A stretch of 64,000 nt of DNA from Branchiostoma floridae (Eukaryota; Chordata; Leptocardii; Amphioxiformes; Branchiostomatidae), in contig NC_049981.1 of the NCBI RefSeq assembly GCF_000003815.2, positions 4,661,159-4,725,158 on the forward strand, written 5' to 3'. This document shows positions 22,144-34,874 of the stretch, piece by piece (within the stretch, counting starts at the first letter, position 1; each line of letters starts with the position of its first letter). Position numbers and translations under genes: made by a program. Below the pieces are notes generated by a model. It was not told the origin of the DNA and made no database searches. It worked only from the letters and a program-made list of their open reading frames with translations.

Positions 22144-22330
22144 CTGCGCGGTGGATTAATGTTCGCGGTTTTCACGGTGACCACTTCACCGCGAACTTAA
22201 TTCAAAGCCACCGCGAACATTTTCCTATTATTAGACTGCAGTCTATGGTGTTACCGCGAACTTCAATCCACCGCGAAAAGTCCCTTTTCCCGCTACCGCG
22301 AAATTAAATCCCCGGGAACTTAAATGCATT
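22144..22330. repeat. ACCGCGAA-motif repeat
   Basis: At least six copies of CACCGCGAA/TTCGCGGT in both orientations within 190 bp, ending near AATGCATTTACAG. It looks like a short interspersed repeat; class unknown. Confidence 0.6.
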
Positions 22331-22374
22331 TACAGTGACCTACGGACCGTTTTCTTTAAGTTGCATGAAGACGT

Positions 22375-22995
22375 CGGTTGGTACGTCGCCAGGTAGGAAC
22401 ACCTGCATGCCAAGTATGTAGGAAATTAGGGACGGTCCACAAACAACGGCAATGCGGGTTGTAGCAAAACCTGTCCTGTATATTGCAAATCATGAAAACA
22501 TCTCTAACATTATGCATCCAATACAACCTTTAATACGCAATTCAGCGTACTTTTGCTTCTACCAGGCATGTGGCACTTTGTTTGAGTTCCGCCAACACAT
22601 TCGATGGTTGTTAATGCATCTTCCAGACTACAAAGATTAAAAATAGCAACATTGCAATGGATGTCGGGTAATTCATATGGCCTTGAATAATCGTGGCCCA
22701 TACTACTTTAAGAACAGTAGCACCTTTTTTTTTTGAACGCTATTTGTGAACCTGCCAAAGAAATACTTGAAAGTTACATTCTGATGTTCATGTCTATCAT
22801 ATGCATAGGTTTACCTACCAAATTGTACGATTCAAGGAGTATAATGTGAATAAATTTATGCAAAACTTTTGAAAAATGTTTGGTTGGAACGTCGCCAGGT
22901 AGGAACACTTGCAGGCCGGGTATGTAGAAAATTAGGGACTGTACACAAACAATGGCACTACGGATGGTACCAAAAACCTTCGTGATTATGACAAC
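22375..22995. repeat. Local direct duplication of about 90 bp
   Basis: ACGTCGCCAGGTAGGAACAC occurs near 22384 and again near 22891. Similarity continues through the GTATGTAG(G/A)AAATTAGGGAC segment (about 80-85% over 90 bases by eye). Confidence 0.7.
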
Positions 22996-23269
22996 ACAGG
23001 ATATTATATCAATGCACCAAACATTCTCTGTTGATGCTCCTCTGCGTATTGCCGGCCTATGAGTCCTCCCGCCCATTAAACAATTGTTTCTGTCCCTCCC
23101 CAGCTTGTTAGGTCTATCGTGGCTCCCTCTATAGGGGGTGAGGGTGGAGGGGTGCGATTGGTGGTGTCTGTGTCAGACAGACAAGCCCAATACTATATCT
23201 CAATGTGTAGGAAATGGTAGTCATTTCTGAAAACGTGGGGAACGACTGGCAAGAGCAGGGAGGTAGTAC

Positions 23270-24590
23270 GTCAACTCACGTCACTCGCACGGTTGCGCAA
23301 GGTGTAACTACGTGGTCTGCACGCCAAGCCTGGCTGCGAGCTGTTGCGTTCATCGTTCGTTGCGCAAGTGGTTGCACGTGCTTACAACGTACGGTCTACA
23401 ACGCAGGCCCTACCTACACGTGCTGATAACGTACGGTTTCCTTACTCACTCGCATGGTGTAAGTTCGTTCAAGTGCGATGAACGTAAGTTTTTCGGGTAT
23501 ATATATTTAGGACGACCTTTCAAGGTCTTTTATTTTGGCGGCTCTTGTCGAAGCTCGTACAGATGCAACTGATGACTCCTTCTGCGTCTTCTTACGCATC
23601 TTGGAGACGGGTTGGCAGTCTTTCGTCAACTCGGCTTTATATACTGCAGAAACCATGTGCTTGCCACGTGCGTTGTACGTGCTCCCTCGTTACAGTGCAG
23701 GTTTGTTGTGCGTCGGCATTCACAGGTGAACAAGTGAAGCGCGAAGTAAGCCGGAACACGCAATCACGACGTGCGCAGCACGCACGTGCTACGTGCGCCT
23801 TCCGTACAGCAATTGACTGTGAGAAAACTTTACACTCATGGAGCCAGTGCGTTGTGCGCTCATTGGCTCTACAGGGCTGACGTCAGAGTTGCGTTGCGCG
23901 GTAGAGGGCAAAAAATGGGAACGATTTGGGTGTGACTTAAAATCCTTGAAAATCCTTCTTTTCCTTGAAAATTTTTGCCCAATCTGGAGACTTTTTGAGT
24001 TAGAAGAGACAGGTAGGGTCTAAGCTTTCCTGTTTGGGTCAAAATTTGTTCAGTTCAGCAGTTCAGCTGGTGTAAGGACAGGTTTTAGTTATAGGGTGGT
24101 ACTGGTTGTATCAGGAGGGAAAATGGGTCAAAGGTGAGGTTTCTTTCATAGAGCGAGCTTTTCTCCGAGAATGAGCCAAACAACCCTCTGTTTTCTTTGA
24201 ATGCTTATAAACTAGACCCAAGTGACTTTCTGGTGGAGAAGAATTTTAAAGATTGAACTATGGGTTAGTACTTTTTTGAAGCCTTCATTCAGTGTATTTC
24301 AACATGCTTGTCAATGGGCAGCCCTAACTTCGATGTCTGACCTACAAGGCAGGCAAGTCGCCCGTACTGTCACGTACGGGGGACGAATCCGCAGTCCGAG
24401 AGCAGAGAAAGTTCTGCATGCACTTAAATTACTACGGCGTGTCTGCGTGCTCCCAAATCCGTGGGATTAGCCACGTGTTCGTACGGAGACGGTACTTACC
24501 ACTTACGGATACCAAAAGATTGCCAACGTTTTGGCACGTATACGTAGACAGCACGTACTTGCAAGTAAGGCGGGTTGCACCCCTAGCTTA
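23270..24590. other. ACGT/GTAC-rich stretch, no gene
   Basis: Dense CGTACG, ACGTGC and TACGTG words, some palindromic. The left (GGGGTGCGATTGG, near 23150) and right (GTTGCACCCC, near 24578) edges may be weak inverted ends of a decayed element. No frame resembles a known protein. Confidence 0.35.
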
Positions 24591-24892
24591 ATATTTCAGT
24601 AGTGTTAACAGCCATACATCCGCCGGTGCACGGTCTAAGGATGACATCTAGCGATGTATATTGTTATTGCATCGACGATAAACTAATGCTGCAATACTAA
24701 AGATTGTTAATAGGTGACACTTTGACCCATGTGAAGACTTGGTTTTGGCAAGCTCTAATTTGACACAGAACACAAGAATCGTTGTTCATTTCATGAACAC
24801 TCTCAGTAACTTTCAGTAGATGGAATCGGAAACGCCTAGCCGTTTCCAAAATTAAACCCATTCTGTTTGCTTGGGTGTCTAACATTCATCGA

Positions 24893-25920
24893 TAACGGGG
24901 GCCGCCCTAAGATGGTTATCGTCGTAAGATGGCACGGATTTTTTGCTGATCTTATTATCCATAAGTACACCGTGTTTGTTGCCACTGACTATGCTGATTA
25001 CAAAGGTAAATAAACCAAGTCCATGCACACAGCTTTAATTTGCATTCCAAGTAAACTTTAACACAGTTATTTTATGTTTTTTGTTAACAGAATTCTAACA
25101 GTAATGTTGACAGTGCTGAATCACTGCGGTCACCGGCCTCTGCGTATTGGCGGCTCGTGTCGCTAACTATACCAACTCTTCCAAGCAGTCATACAACTGC
25201 CATGATACACATAAATAAAGCTCCATAAAACACTATGAATATGGGTCTTCAAATGTTTTTTGAGTAGAAAAGCAACCAAAAGGATGCGACATAAACATTG
25301 CTACCATTGTACTCCCAAGGGAGTGTGGCCGTGAAGGTGGCAGACTAGAGAACGCTCCAAAGATTTATTTGGCTGTAACAAATTATTCGTGCTGTCTATG
25401 AAAATAAGACTTGATAGAGCGATGTAGATGATATTTTCATATAATCAGACAGAGTTTTGTTGATGTTGGCGGTGTCGTTTTTTCGTAATGATTTTTTTTA
25501 GTCGGGCATTCACAATCAGTGCATTCAGCCCATTGCCCGTAAAAACATGAGCTGGATTGTTCTAGGTACAGCCTTCCTCATGTCAGACAAGAAGTACATA
25601 CAGTCACGATTTTACTGTCAAAAGAAAGCTAAAATATCATACTATTTATTTTTTTCTGTGTACTTAAATTTACCACTTACTTCTGAAGAGAGCAAAATGT
25701 AAAAAAAAGCGTACCAAGTTAGGCACACTGTTCAGCGTAGCACAAAATTGGAAGGTTACATACACGAAATTGTTTGCCGTTGTAACACGCAGCGCGAAAG
25801 GTTCATGAACCACATGAATGCAATTCTTATTCAAGTATGTTGTTCAAATCTATGTGTAAAATATTCAGTCATCAAAATTTGACCACTCTCAGGCAACTAG
25901 CGATGGAGCGCCATGAGTTT
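24893..25920 (+). mobile_element. Dispersed 1-kb repeat, copy 1 (3'-truncated)
   Basis: It starts AACGGGGGCCGCCCTAAG and matches 52179-53214 at about 95% by eye. The right terminus seen in the other copy is missing after ATGAGTTT. No transposase frame is visible. Confidence 0.85.
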
Positions 25921-26019
25921 CTACATGATATAAGTATAGATACCGGTAAGGTGAGGTTCTACAAAACTTGTAAATCTGCATAGTATTACGCTAGAGAAAA
26001 CTACTAGTCTTGTAACTAG

Positions 26020-26384
26020 TTGATTTCGAGTTTCGCTCCGCAATAAGACAGGTTGGCATTGGCGCTCATCCTCTCAAAGTAGAAAGAGGGAGATACAATA
26101 GATTACCAGTGTGTAAAACAACTTGCAAATACTGTACATCGAAAGCAGTGGAAGACGAAAAACATTTTATTTACAAGTGTTCATTCAACCAAACCGAAAA
26201 AAATACTTTGTTTAGAGAAGCCACAAAGACATATTCCAACTTCCCTACACTCACAGACGAACAGAAAGCCACTTTTCCCTGGAAATCGCAGAACCTACAA
26301 ATTGTCGAAAAGGTGGGGCTTTTTGTCTCCCTCTGCTTCCAAAAAAGAAGTCAACTAAACCTGTTTAAAAATAGCCAACAATAG
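26020..26384 (+). pseudogene. 3' end of a non-LTR retrotransposon ORF2
   Basis: The frame contains RQVGIGAHPLKVERGRY followed by CKYCTSKAVEDEKHFIYKC, the C-terminal zinc-finger signature that follows reverse transcriptase in many LINEs. It ends at a TAG, followed by a tail with TTAGCCCTCGGACATGAACT and AATAAA. It is 5'-truncated, as is typical of LINE insertions. The same tail recurs near 36600 and 51830. Confidence 0.8.
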
Positions 26385-27459
26385 TATTAGAGTAGAATAT
26401 TGTTTATAACTGTTCATTGTCACTTGTATATCTCCCATGTTTATACCATTTACTTGCAATTAGCCCTCGGACATGAACTTGCAAATAAATTCCTTTTATT
26501 ACCTTTGCCAAGAAGATTATTTTGGGTAGAAAATTTTTGTGTCCCAATATGTAGGTCAATCTCATATATCTTGAGCAGCTGTGGTTAAAATGTCATGATA
26601 TTTGGTACTTTAGTAGCGGTTGCGTATACCAAGGTTTTGTACGAAAATGGTACACCTGACTCTTTCTGTCGGGCCTGCAGCGGGGCGAGTGTGTCCATGT
26701 ATGTATTTGCGGACAATATAACTTTTGACGCTGTGGATCGTTTTGTATTATATTTGGTAGTTATTTAGGCATTTGGAAAATGAGGTTCAAGTTCGATATT
26801 GGGCGTCCTGGCGACAAGTTGCGGTACTGCAGCGAATGGTCAAAGTTGGCGTTAAATTTTCCTCAAGTTCCAGGTACAGTATTTTTTTTACTAGTGGATA
26901 CGTCTTTGGGCAGGGACTAAGTCGTGTAAGTTTGGGCCCCCTGGCGACTTGTTTTCATCTGCAGAGGGCGATTTTGTCGTTATCTTTGGAAGAGAATATT
27001 TAAGTCAAGTAGGGGTTGGTGGATTTGCATTAGTTTTGGTACGCACATACCTCGGTTGATGATTAAAATCCTGAGACCCTCCGTAAGACGTTCGTGAGCA
27101 ATACATCGACCTCGGATGTTTCTTTGTGCTATATTTAAATATGTGACCGCCTTTACAACATAAACATATAAATCAAGCTAAATCAAATACATGTAGCAGT
27201 TTTACTAATTTTTGTTTTCTATGCTTAGTGAAATTAGATTTGATCTGACATTTTAGAACGATTATATTCATGGTAGTAGAGACAGAAGACATAAACATAA
27301 CAGAAATGTGACAATGGGTCGTGAAAAAAGCGGCAATACTAATGTTTACCTAACGGTTTAGTCGTCGCCTTTTTATGTATATGAGCATGCTACGTCATCG
27401 TTTTTTTTTTATATTTCAGCCATACCATAGGAATGGTGAAATATATTGTATTCGTAATG
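26385..27459. other. LINE 3' tail then intergenic
   Basis: The LINE untranslated tail runs to about 26510. The rest, AT-rich, shows no gene. Confidence 0.5.
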
Positions 27460-27599
<140 letters not shown>

Positions 27600-27934
27600 C
27601 CTGTCAAATCTTCAAATCGAATCAACTCGGCCTTTTAAAAACCGATTGACTTGAAATTTGGCACAAAAGTAGAATATGCGCGGGTCTTTTTTTCATTTTT
27701 TTCATATCTGCCTTTAAAATGATTTTATAGAGTTTTTTTGTCAATTTTTACGTATATTTTGGGCTCCTGTACCCTGGTATTACAGCCGAATGACATTAAA
27801 TTTGGTACAGAGGTGCCCTGATCATATGCCCACACAGATTTAATAACAGTTTTGGCATACGGTACAACAAAAATACTTAATTTTGCGATTTGTGGCCATT
27901 TTTGACAAAAAAGCGCATTTTTGCCTCCTGTACC

Positions 27935-29360
27935 GTTAAAACTTCTCTGTATACACAATCATTTAAATTAAGTCGGGCTGTTTGGATAATATCTGTATCA
28001 ACTACATAGGAGACTACTACAAAAATGCTTCTATGCAGCAAAGAGAAGACTGGGTTTGTCCATTAGAACTTATCACCAGCTTAAGAGGTGTGCATTCCCT
28101 ACAGAGAAAGGGCAAAAGCTTAAGCCGAATGTATATCTATCAGTTACAAACATTAATGCAAAGTAAGAATTTTCGGATTACAGACTACTACCAGGCTAGT
28201 GCTGTACTGACCAGCACCCAGGGCTTACCTGCATAGATAACGAAAACTGGACAAGTAAGAAAGGCTTTTGACGATTTTGTCAGTAATTGTACATTATGGG
28301 AGCGTCACTAGGCAACTTAACCCTATTCAGACCGGGCTTTTTTGGTCATCCCTGGACGGGGGGGGGGGGGGGGGGGGCTTTTGAGGCCCCCCACTTCTAA
28401 GTCCTCTAACTCTCGAACGACGTGCCGTAAGGCCATCAAATTTTCAGGACATTATATCGACATAATATCTGACAAGTATTTGACGTTTGACGTTACGTTC
28501 ACGTAAGATGACGTAATTATGACGTCATCAATTTGATTATATTGGCCGGACCCATGAAAAAAGGGTATTCTCAGAAAACTTCAAGTTATACTACAAAAAT
28601 GTAACAATAAGTGCAGATAACAGAATAATAATGTTTATTACGACTTGTATTGCCAATAGCAACATCGATGACGTCATAATGACGTCATAAAATGACGTCA
28701 TGCACATCTAAGATACGAGATAGCTATAGGCTCCGCAATATTATATCCACCACCTTGAATTTTCAAAACTTCTTTTTTTGCAACAAATAATCACAAAGGG
28801 CAATGGAAATAGACTAAATTCATTCATTTAGATGGTTTTTGATGAAAAAATACCAGGTAGTTAGAAATTCTTAAGGGAAATTGCCTGTCAGCAAACGGTT
28901 GCCATGGCAACACGAAAAAATGGAAAATTGTAAAAACGTAAACTTGTTGCCAACAATATTTTAGGAAAACTCCCCAAATTTGGTGGCTTTAGCGTAAGGC
29001 GTTCTAGCGTTATAGGACATCGAAGTTAGCACGGGCCTCAAAAGCCCCCCCCCCCCCCGGTCTGAATAGGGTTAAAAGAAAATTTTGTGACTTCTGGCAA
29101 AAGAATATCAACTGGCATCAGAGAGGCGGGTGTGGTCTTTTATCAATTATTTAGTCATTCATCATGTAAATTGAAAGAAAATTGTGGACGAAAAACTGGC
29201 CTCGGAGGAGTAGATAAAATCGGATGTCATGACATGGGTGTGACTTGGCACGGCCACTACACAGAGACTAAAGAAAATAAGCCAATTATAAGACAACTTC
29301 GGGTACGAAATAAATTCTATTCCACAGACAAACATGACCAGTTGATGTTTTAGATCAAGC
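27935..29360 (+). repeat. Dispersed repeat H, copy 1, split by a TTAA element
   Basis: 27935-28316 and 29076-29360 together match 40540-41206. The 5' half keeps an 84-codon open frame (SMQQREDWVCPLELITSLRG); the 3' half keeps an 88-codon one. Neither matches a family I know. The piggyBac-like element 28321-29071 interrupts this copy. Confidence 0.8.
28321..29071 (+). mobile_element. piggyBac-like MITE family G, copy 1
   Basis: It is flanked by TTAA on both sides (28317-28320, 29072-29075). Termini are CCCTATTCAGACCGGGC and the complement ending in GAATAGGG. TTAA duplication with a CCC terminus is the piggyBac hallmark. Homopolymer G and C runs sit just inside each end. The interior has four TGACGTCA sites. 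It is 751 bp with no transposase frame. Confidence 0.9.
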
Positions 29361-29399
29361 CTGTTTCAAGCAAAAAAAAAAATTATCGTCGGGAATGGT

Positions 29400-30240
29400 T
29401 AGATAGACCAAAATAGGCAAACATGTAATGTGTTGAAGCCTAATAAACATACTTGTAGAAGTTACACTGGGAAGGTAGCCATGACTATAGTTGCAGAAGT
29501 AAAACTTGTTAAATGGTTGCAAAAAAAAACTGCAATCAATATGGAACCATAATTGTAGTTGCAAGATTGGCAAGTGATACCAGTATACCACACTAGTATC
29601 ACTTTTACTACACTAGTTCACTTCTTTAATACTAGGAATGGATGTCTAGTTAGTTGTGATGCCACGTTTTGTCAGTTCAAATCTTGTTATGACGTTTATG
29701 GTGTCTATTTTGAGAATTAAGTCATCTTGTTTATGTATTTATTTATTTATTTATTTATCATTCATTTGTTTCTTGAACACATTTCATTATTTTTGCACTC
29801 TGCATAGGATGTTATCCATAAAGTTTACGTGCTGTGGCATTACGACGGAAAGACATAATGATTGGGAAATGGCGGGAGAAGGTTATGTTTTTGAGAGTGT
29901 GCAGACACCAGAGTCAGCATGTAGCAGTTTCTATCATGTATTTTTTTGTATGTATGTAAATGTAAATTGTGTATATAGACACCAAGAACCGAAATACACT
30001 CTAGGCTGGGCTGGAAGGACATTAGAGCAACACATTAATACTGCAATGCCGTACTCGTCTACAAAGCTCTTAACAGCAAACTCCCACCCTACATGCAGCA
30101 AACTCCCACCCTACAAACTCCCACCACTCATAAACCACCTCGTTCGCTACGCTCACTCGGTGGTTTATTCGGTGGTTATCGCACCTGACCAGGGATTATC
30201 TCACCATATACACCTCGGGCCGGGGCATTAACCCTTTATT
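29400..30240. other. Intergenic, no gene seen
   Basis: AT-rich, with a short TTTA run (29735-29755). The segment at 30070-30130 repeats CAAACTCCCACC, and ACCACCTCGTTCGCTACGCT near 30136 overlaps an imperfect palindrome. A 191-codon chance frame shows no domain. Confidence 0.5.
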
Positions 30241-30249
30241 ATTTGATAT

Positions 30250-30500
30250 TATTCTCAGTCTCTGGGGAAAGAGCTCTAGAAGTTTCTTGTTTGCTGACAG
30301 GAAGAAAAATTGAATTTCCGGACGCCATCTTTGATGATCTGTGATTAGAATCTGGTCAGACAATTTTTTCTATCTAATTAACAGCTCGAGGCGACATCTG
30401 AAGCACAGGGGTTGAGAACTGGTCATTTATAATAACTCCGAGTCTGCTCAAAATGGCGGGCGGGCACCTTTTCTTGCAATCTTCTTCTGTTGGGTATTAC
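30250..30500 (+). pseudogene. Degenerate duplicate of the tectonin gene's first exon and 5' flank
   Basis: Segments resembling 30960-31210 occur in order: ATCTGGTCAGACAA, AACTG(G/A)(A)TGGTCATT, CTCCGA..CTGCTCAA. An ATGGCGGGC then leads to TCTTCTTCTGTTGGGTA. The signal-peptide reading frame is lost and the copy stops soon after (GGGTATTACTGA). It looks like a local duplication of the promoter and first exon. Confidence 0.6.
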
Positions 30501-31156
30501 TGAGTTGTTGTGTTGAACGCACAATTAAATGACTTCAGTTTGAATCTTCAACGTTGCAAAGGTGGGGAAAAGGTCACCACCAAAGATATTTTCTATGTGG
30601 CAGGCAGGGTTTGGTACTGTCCTGTGTGCACCTGCCTGTGTGGTTATGTAGTGCCAAACGAAAACTCAACAAAAATATTTATGAGTTTGACCTGACAAAA
30701 CATCATTTTCAATTTCAATTTTCAACACATTTCAGTCCATATCAGCAGTTTTGTTAACAGTGCAAACTGCGAGAAAATATCCTTGTAAGACCCTCCCAAG
30801 CCGGAGGCACATTTCTGCATCGACAGTATGAACGGAATCTTAATTACATACTCTCAAAGGGATTCAGATCAGCCGTGATTGACGGGTAGCACAATGCGAC
30901 TTTGTCAAATGTTGTCTGTGTATGGTTGATTGATTGATTGATTGGTATCTCATGAAGAAGCCATCTTTATCAACAGGTGGCGATATCTATAATCTGGTCA
31001 GACAACCCTTTCATCACCATAATTATCAACTCTTTTATGCTAATGAGGTACCACTCCCTTCAACAGACAGCATTTCCTATTAACAGACAATCCATGGTGA
31101 CTTTATAAACGCTGAGACTCAAAACTGAATGGTCATTCACTCCGAAACTGCTCAAG

Positions 31157-34100
31157 ATGGCGGGCAGCTGCAGATTGCCAATTGTCGCTCTTCTTCTGTT
31201 GGGTAAGTAGTTTTTTTCATTTCTTTGCATTATGTGCTGAAAAGGGGACCAGGTTATCAATTTATATACTGAGTAATATACATGTTGAGAAGATTCATCA
31301 TTTGTCAATCGTTGGTTTTAGAAAAAGTAACGCGTCACACCGGCCTGTCTCAGTCAGTACTAGGATTTGGGCGTGGTGTTCAAACTTTAGGAGATTGGAC
31401 AATTCTCTAATTTGAATTTGAAACTTTATACAGCAATACCTCACACGGAAGTAACGTGGTTATGACAATAAAATACTAAAAAAAACGCACAAAATCGAAA
31501 TCAACACCGTCTGCGTTTTTAACAGGATTTGAAAAGCCCCTCTTTAGAAGTTAGACTCCGAAATGGAGGGCCCTTCACACGAGAAGCAGAATCAGCCGGA
31601 ATGCCGTCAGAATGACTATTTTTTGTACATTGCTGGGTATTCAAAGTGCATTCTAGCACTTCTTACTGTGTTCTAGATATTTCTGCCCATTCCTAAATGT
31701 TTTTGTCAAAATTGTTGAGTTGCATTGAAGTTGGAGTAATGTCGAACAGTATTCAAAGTGCAGTACGTACGCGTACGACCGCGCGTATTCTACGGCATTT
31801 TGGCGCATTCTTTCTCTTGTGAAGGGGATATAAGTTGCATATGGAATTCCACACGAATGTGGCACGGATTTTTGCAAATTCTTCATCCCGTCTTTTTCTG
31901 CTTGATTCCTGTTTTAGTATGAAGGCCCTTATAACAATGAAAGAAATGTTCAGTAAACTTCGCCATTTCGGTTCAACATGAACGAGTCAATTACTTTTAC
32001 TTTGGTCGAAATCCTGCTCGAACCAACCTGAATGCCACAGGCGCGCATTTTACCCACTCCCGACTCGGGGAGGTAGTGACGAAAAATAACAATACGGGAC
32101 TCTTTCGAGGCCCCGTAATTGGAATGGGTACACTTTAAATCCTTTAACGAGGATCTATTAGAGGGTAATTCTGGTGCCAGCAGCCGCGGTAATTCCAGCT
32201 CCAATAGCGTATATTAAAGTTGTGCGCGTTTGAAAAGCTCGTACTTCATGTAGTTGCATCTTGGGACCGGGCTTGCGGTCCGCCGCGAGGCGTGTCACTG
32301 CTCGTCCCGGCCCTCCCTGCCGGATTCTCCTTGGTGCTCTTAACTGAGTGCCTCGGGGTGCCGGAGCGTTTACTTTGAAAAAAAAAATAGAGTGTTTAAA
32401 GCAGGCCTGGCGACTGAATAGTAGTGCATAGAATAATGGAATAGGTCCTCGGTTCTATTTCGTTGGTTTTCGGAACGTGAGGTAATGATCAAGAGGGACG
32501 GACGGGGACATTCGTATTGCGGCGGGAGAGGTGAAATTCTTGGATCGCCGCAAGACGAACCACTGCGAAAGCATTTGCCAAGAATGTTTTCATTAATCAA
32601 GAGCGAAAGTTGTGGGCGCGAAGGCGATCAGATACCGCCATAGTCACAACCATAAACTATGCCAACCAGCGATCCGCCGGCGTTACTTCGATGACCCGAT
32701 GGGCAGCTCCCGGGAAACCCGAGTTTCTTCACTGACCATTTTGTAACCTTTCTACCGTACGCTCAGTTGTTGTTCCCCCCTGGGACAGGTAGTTTGGGGT
32801 GGCAGCTCCTTTGTCTGAGTGTCAGTGCAGACTACATGCTTTAATTACTCTTATGTATTCATGGCTTCAAAAAATACAACCTTTCAATTGAGCAAACCTT
32901 CATCTAATACGAACTTCAAAGTGTACTCTTGTCTTAATGTACTTGGCATTTTGAAGTTTTTCTTTGCATTTTGCGCTAACGTATCTGTTTGTTGATTATT
33001 AGTCTTCAGGCACAAGTTTGCAAATGAAGAGTATGTAATCAGAATGATAATTTTTATCTATGAGAACTTTGACAGAAATAATTTGTAATATTACTGCATT
33101 CGTAAAGCCCCTTGATCGGAATGATCCGGAATGCCGCCTGCATAAAATCAATTGTATATGCCCTGGAATTTTAATGTATTTTATAACTTCTCACCGAATT
33201 CCAGATATTCGTGTCTCGTGGCCGTCACGGATGTTTTTGGTCAGGCTCATAACTTTCGAGGAGCATTTGAGTTGGATATATTTCGGACGGAGTTCAAAGG
33301 GTATCCTAACTCCAACTATACAAATATCAACTGAAGCCTAGTTTATACATAGCCGAAGTTAGCTCACGAACACTGAGCCGGCTTTTAGCCGACTCAGGTC
33401 GACTCGGCTACGCCTATCTTTTATACCCCCTTTCCACTAGGACGGCGCTCTCGCCGCGCTCTCTCTGCGACCTAAGATTTGACATATCGCTCAACGAATT
33501 GTATAGAAAAGAAACGAATCTTGTTACACTTTGTGCGTTTTGTTGTCTTCTCAATCACACTTTTACGTTTTGTATGATATTCCCAGTGTGAAAGTGAAGG
33601 TTACACATATCATATGTAGGTCGCAGTGAGAGCGCAGCGCGATCGCCGTCTACTGGAAAGGGGGCCTAAGCACCGAACATGTCCCGAACATGCATGTCCT
33701 AACCATCTCCCGGCCAGGAAGTGACTTACTCCCTACTGTGCTCCGAATGCAATCTAGCCTATCCCCAACCATCCCAACCTCTAGCGACAGACCGCCAAAT
33801 CTCACCTCAATGTTTCCCAACCGATTGTTGACCTTCTCACGACTTCAATGGACATAATAAGCGATTTTTAAAGGAGTGGCCATTTTCGTTTTTAATCAAA
33901 ATAATCCTTTGGCCACAATACGGCATTTATGGTTCTTTTTGTTTTTGGCTGGATGTCGGTCATGTGAAGTTGGGGGGGGGGGGGGGGTGGTGATTGGCCT
34001 ACGTCTTGGACATAGTCATTTTGCTTGGGAATGAGTTTGCAATTTGTCACGGCCGGGTCAGTCGTGAGTAGGTTGAAAACTAGCTGTGAGTAAACAGCAG

Positions 34101-34818
34101 TGTTTATGGCGTGGTTAAGATTTCAATTTGACTACTGACTTACTCCCGAACAACAGCCGAACACTAGCCGACCGTGCCGAACACCAGCCAACCACCAATC
34201 AACTAACCCATTCCAGACCTGCCATACAGAGCCAAATGTTTTGAACATTTCAAAACATTCGGATGGCGCAGGCCAACACTAGCCGAACACCAGCCGCCTG
34301 CATCCGACTTAGCTCCCTATTCACTCCTAACCATAGTCGGTAGAGAGTCGGAAGAGAGATTCGGCTATGCGTAAGCTAGGCTTGAAAGAGAATAACTGCA
34401 GGAAGAACAGACAAGGCTTGATGAGTTGTAGTATATATACATAGACAAAGATGTACATAATAGTGTTCATGATATTATTACTTACATGTCGATACATCTA
34501 CTCCACAGGTCATTGTCTGGTTGCTTCTGCCAGATCTAGATCTGCAGGTAATGTCACCCACTTTATTCTGCACACACCGTCATGATAACTAGCCTGGGTA
34601 CCATCCGGATAGTAGTTCGCTCCTATGTTCACTTCTGCTATCCGAAACACAGAGATGTGACTGTATGTAGTGTATAATGAATGTCAGAGCTAGAAGCGAC
34701 TGTACATAGTATATAATGAACGCCGGAGCGAACTGCTTTCCGGATGGTACCCAGGCTACATGATAACTGCACGTCCTTGTAAATCTGTTTGCCTGACCTA
34801 GGTGTGCTTGCTTGCATT

Positions 34819-34874
<56 letters not shown>

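Noticed and set aside
29656-30231. 191-codon plus-strand frame
   Set aside because: AT-rich, no domain, no conserved pattern and runs through simple TTTA repeats; most likely chance.
32036-32735. Functional 18S rRNA gene
   Set aside because: Both ends are missing, universal bases are altered, and it is alone inside an intron.
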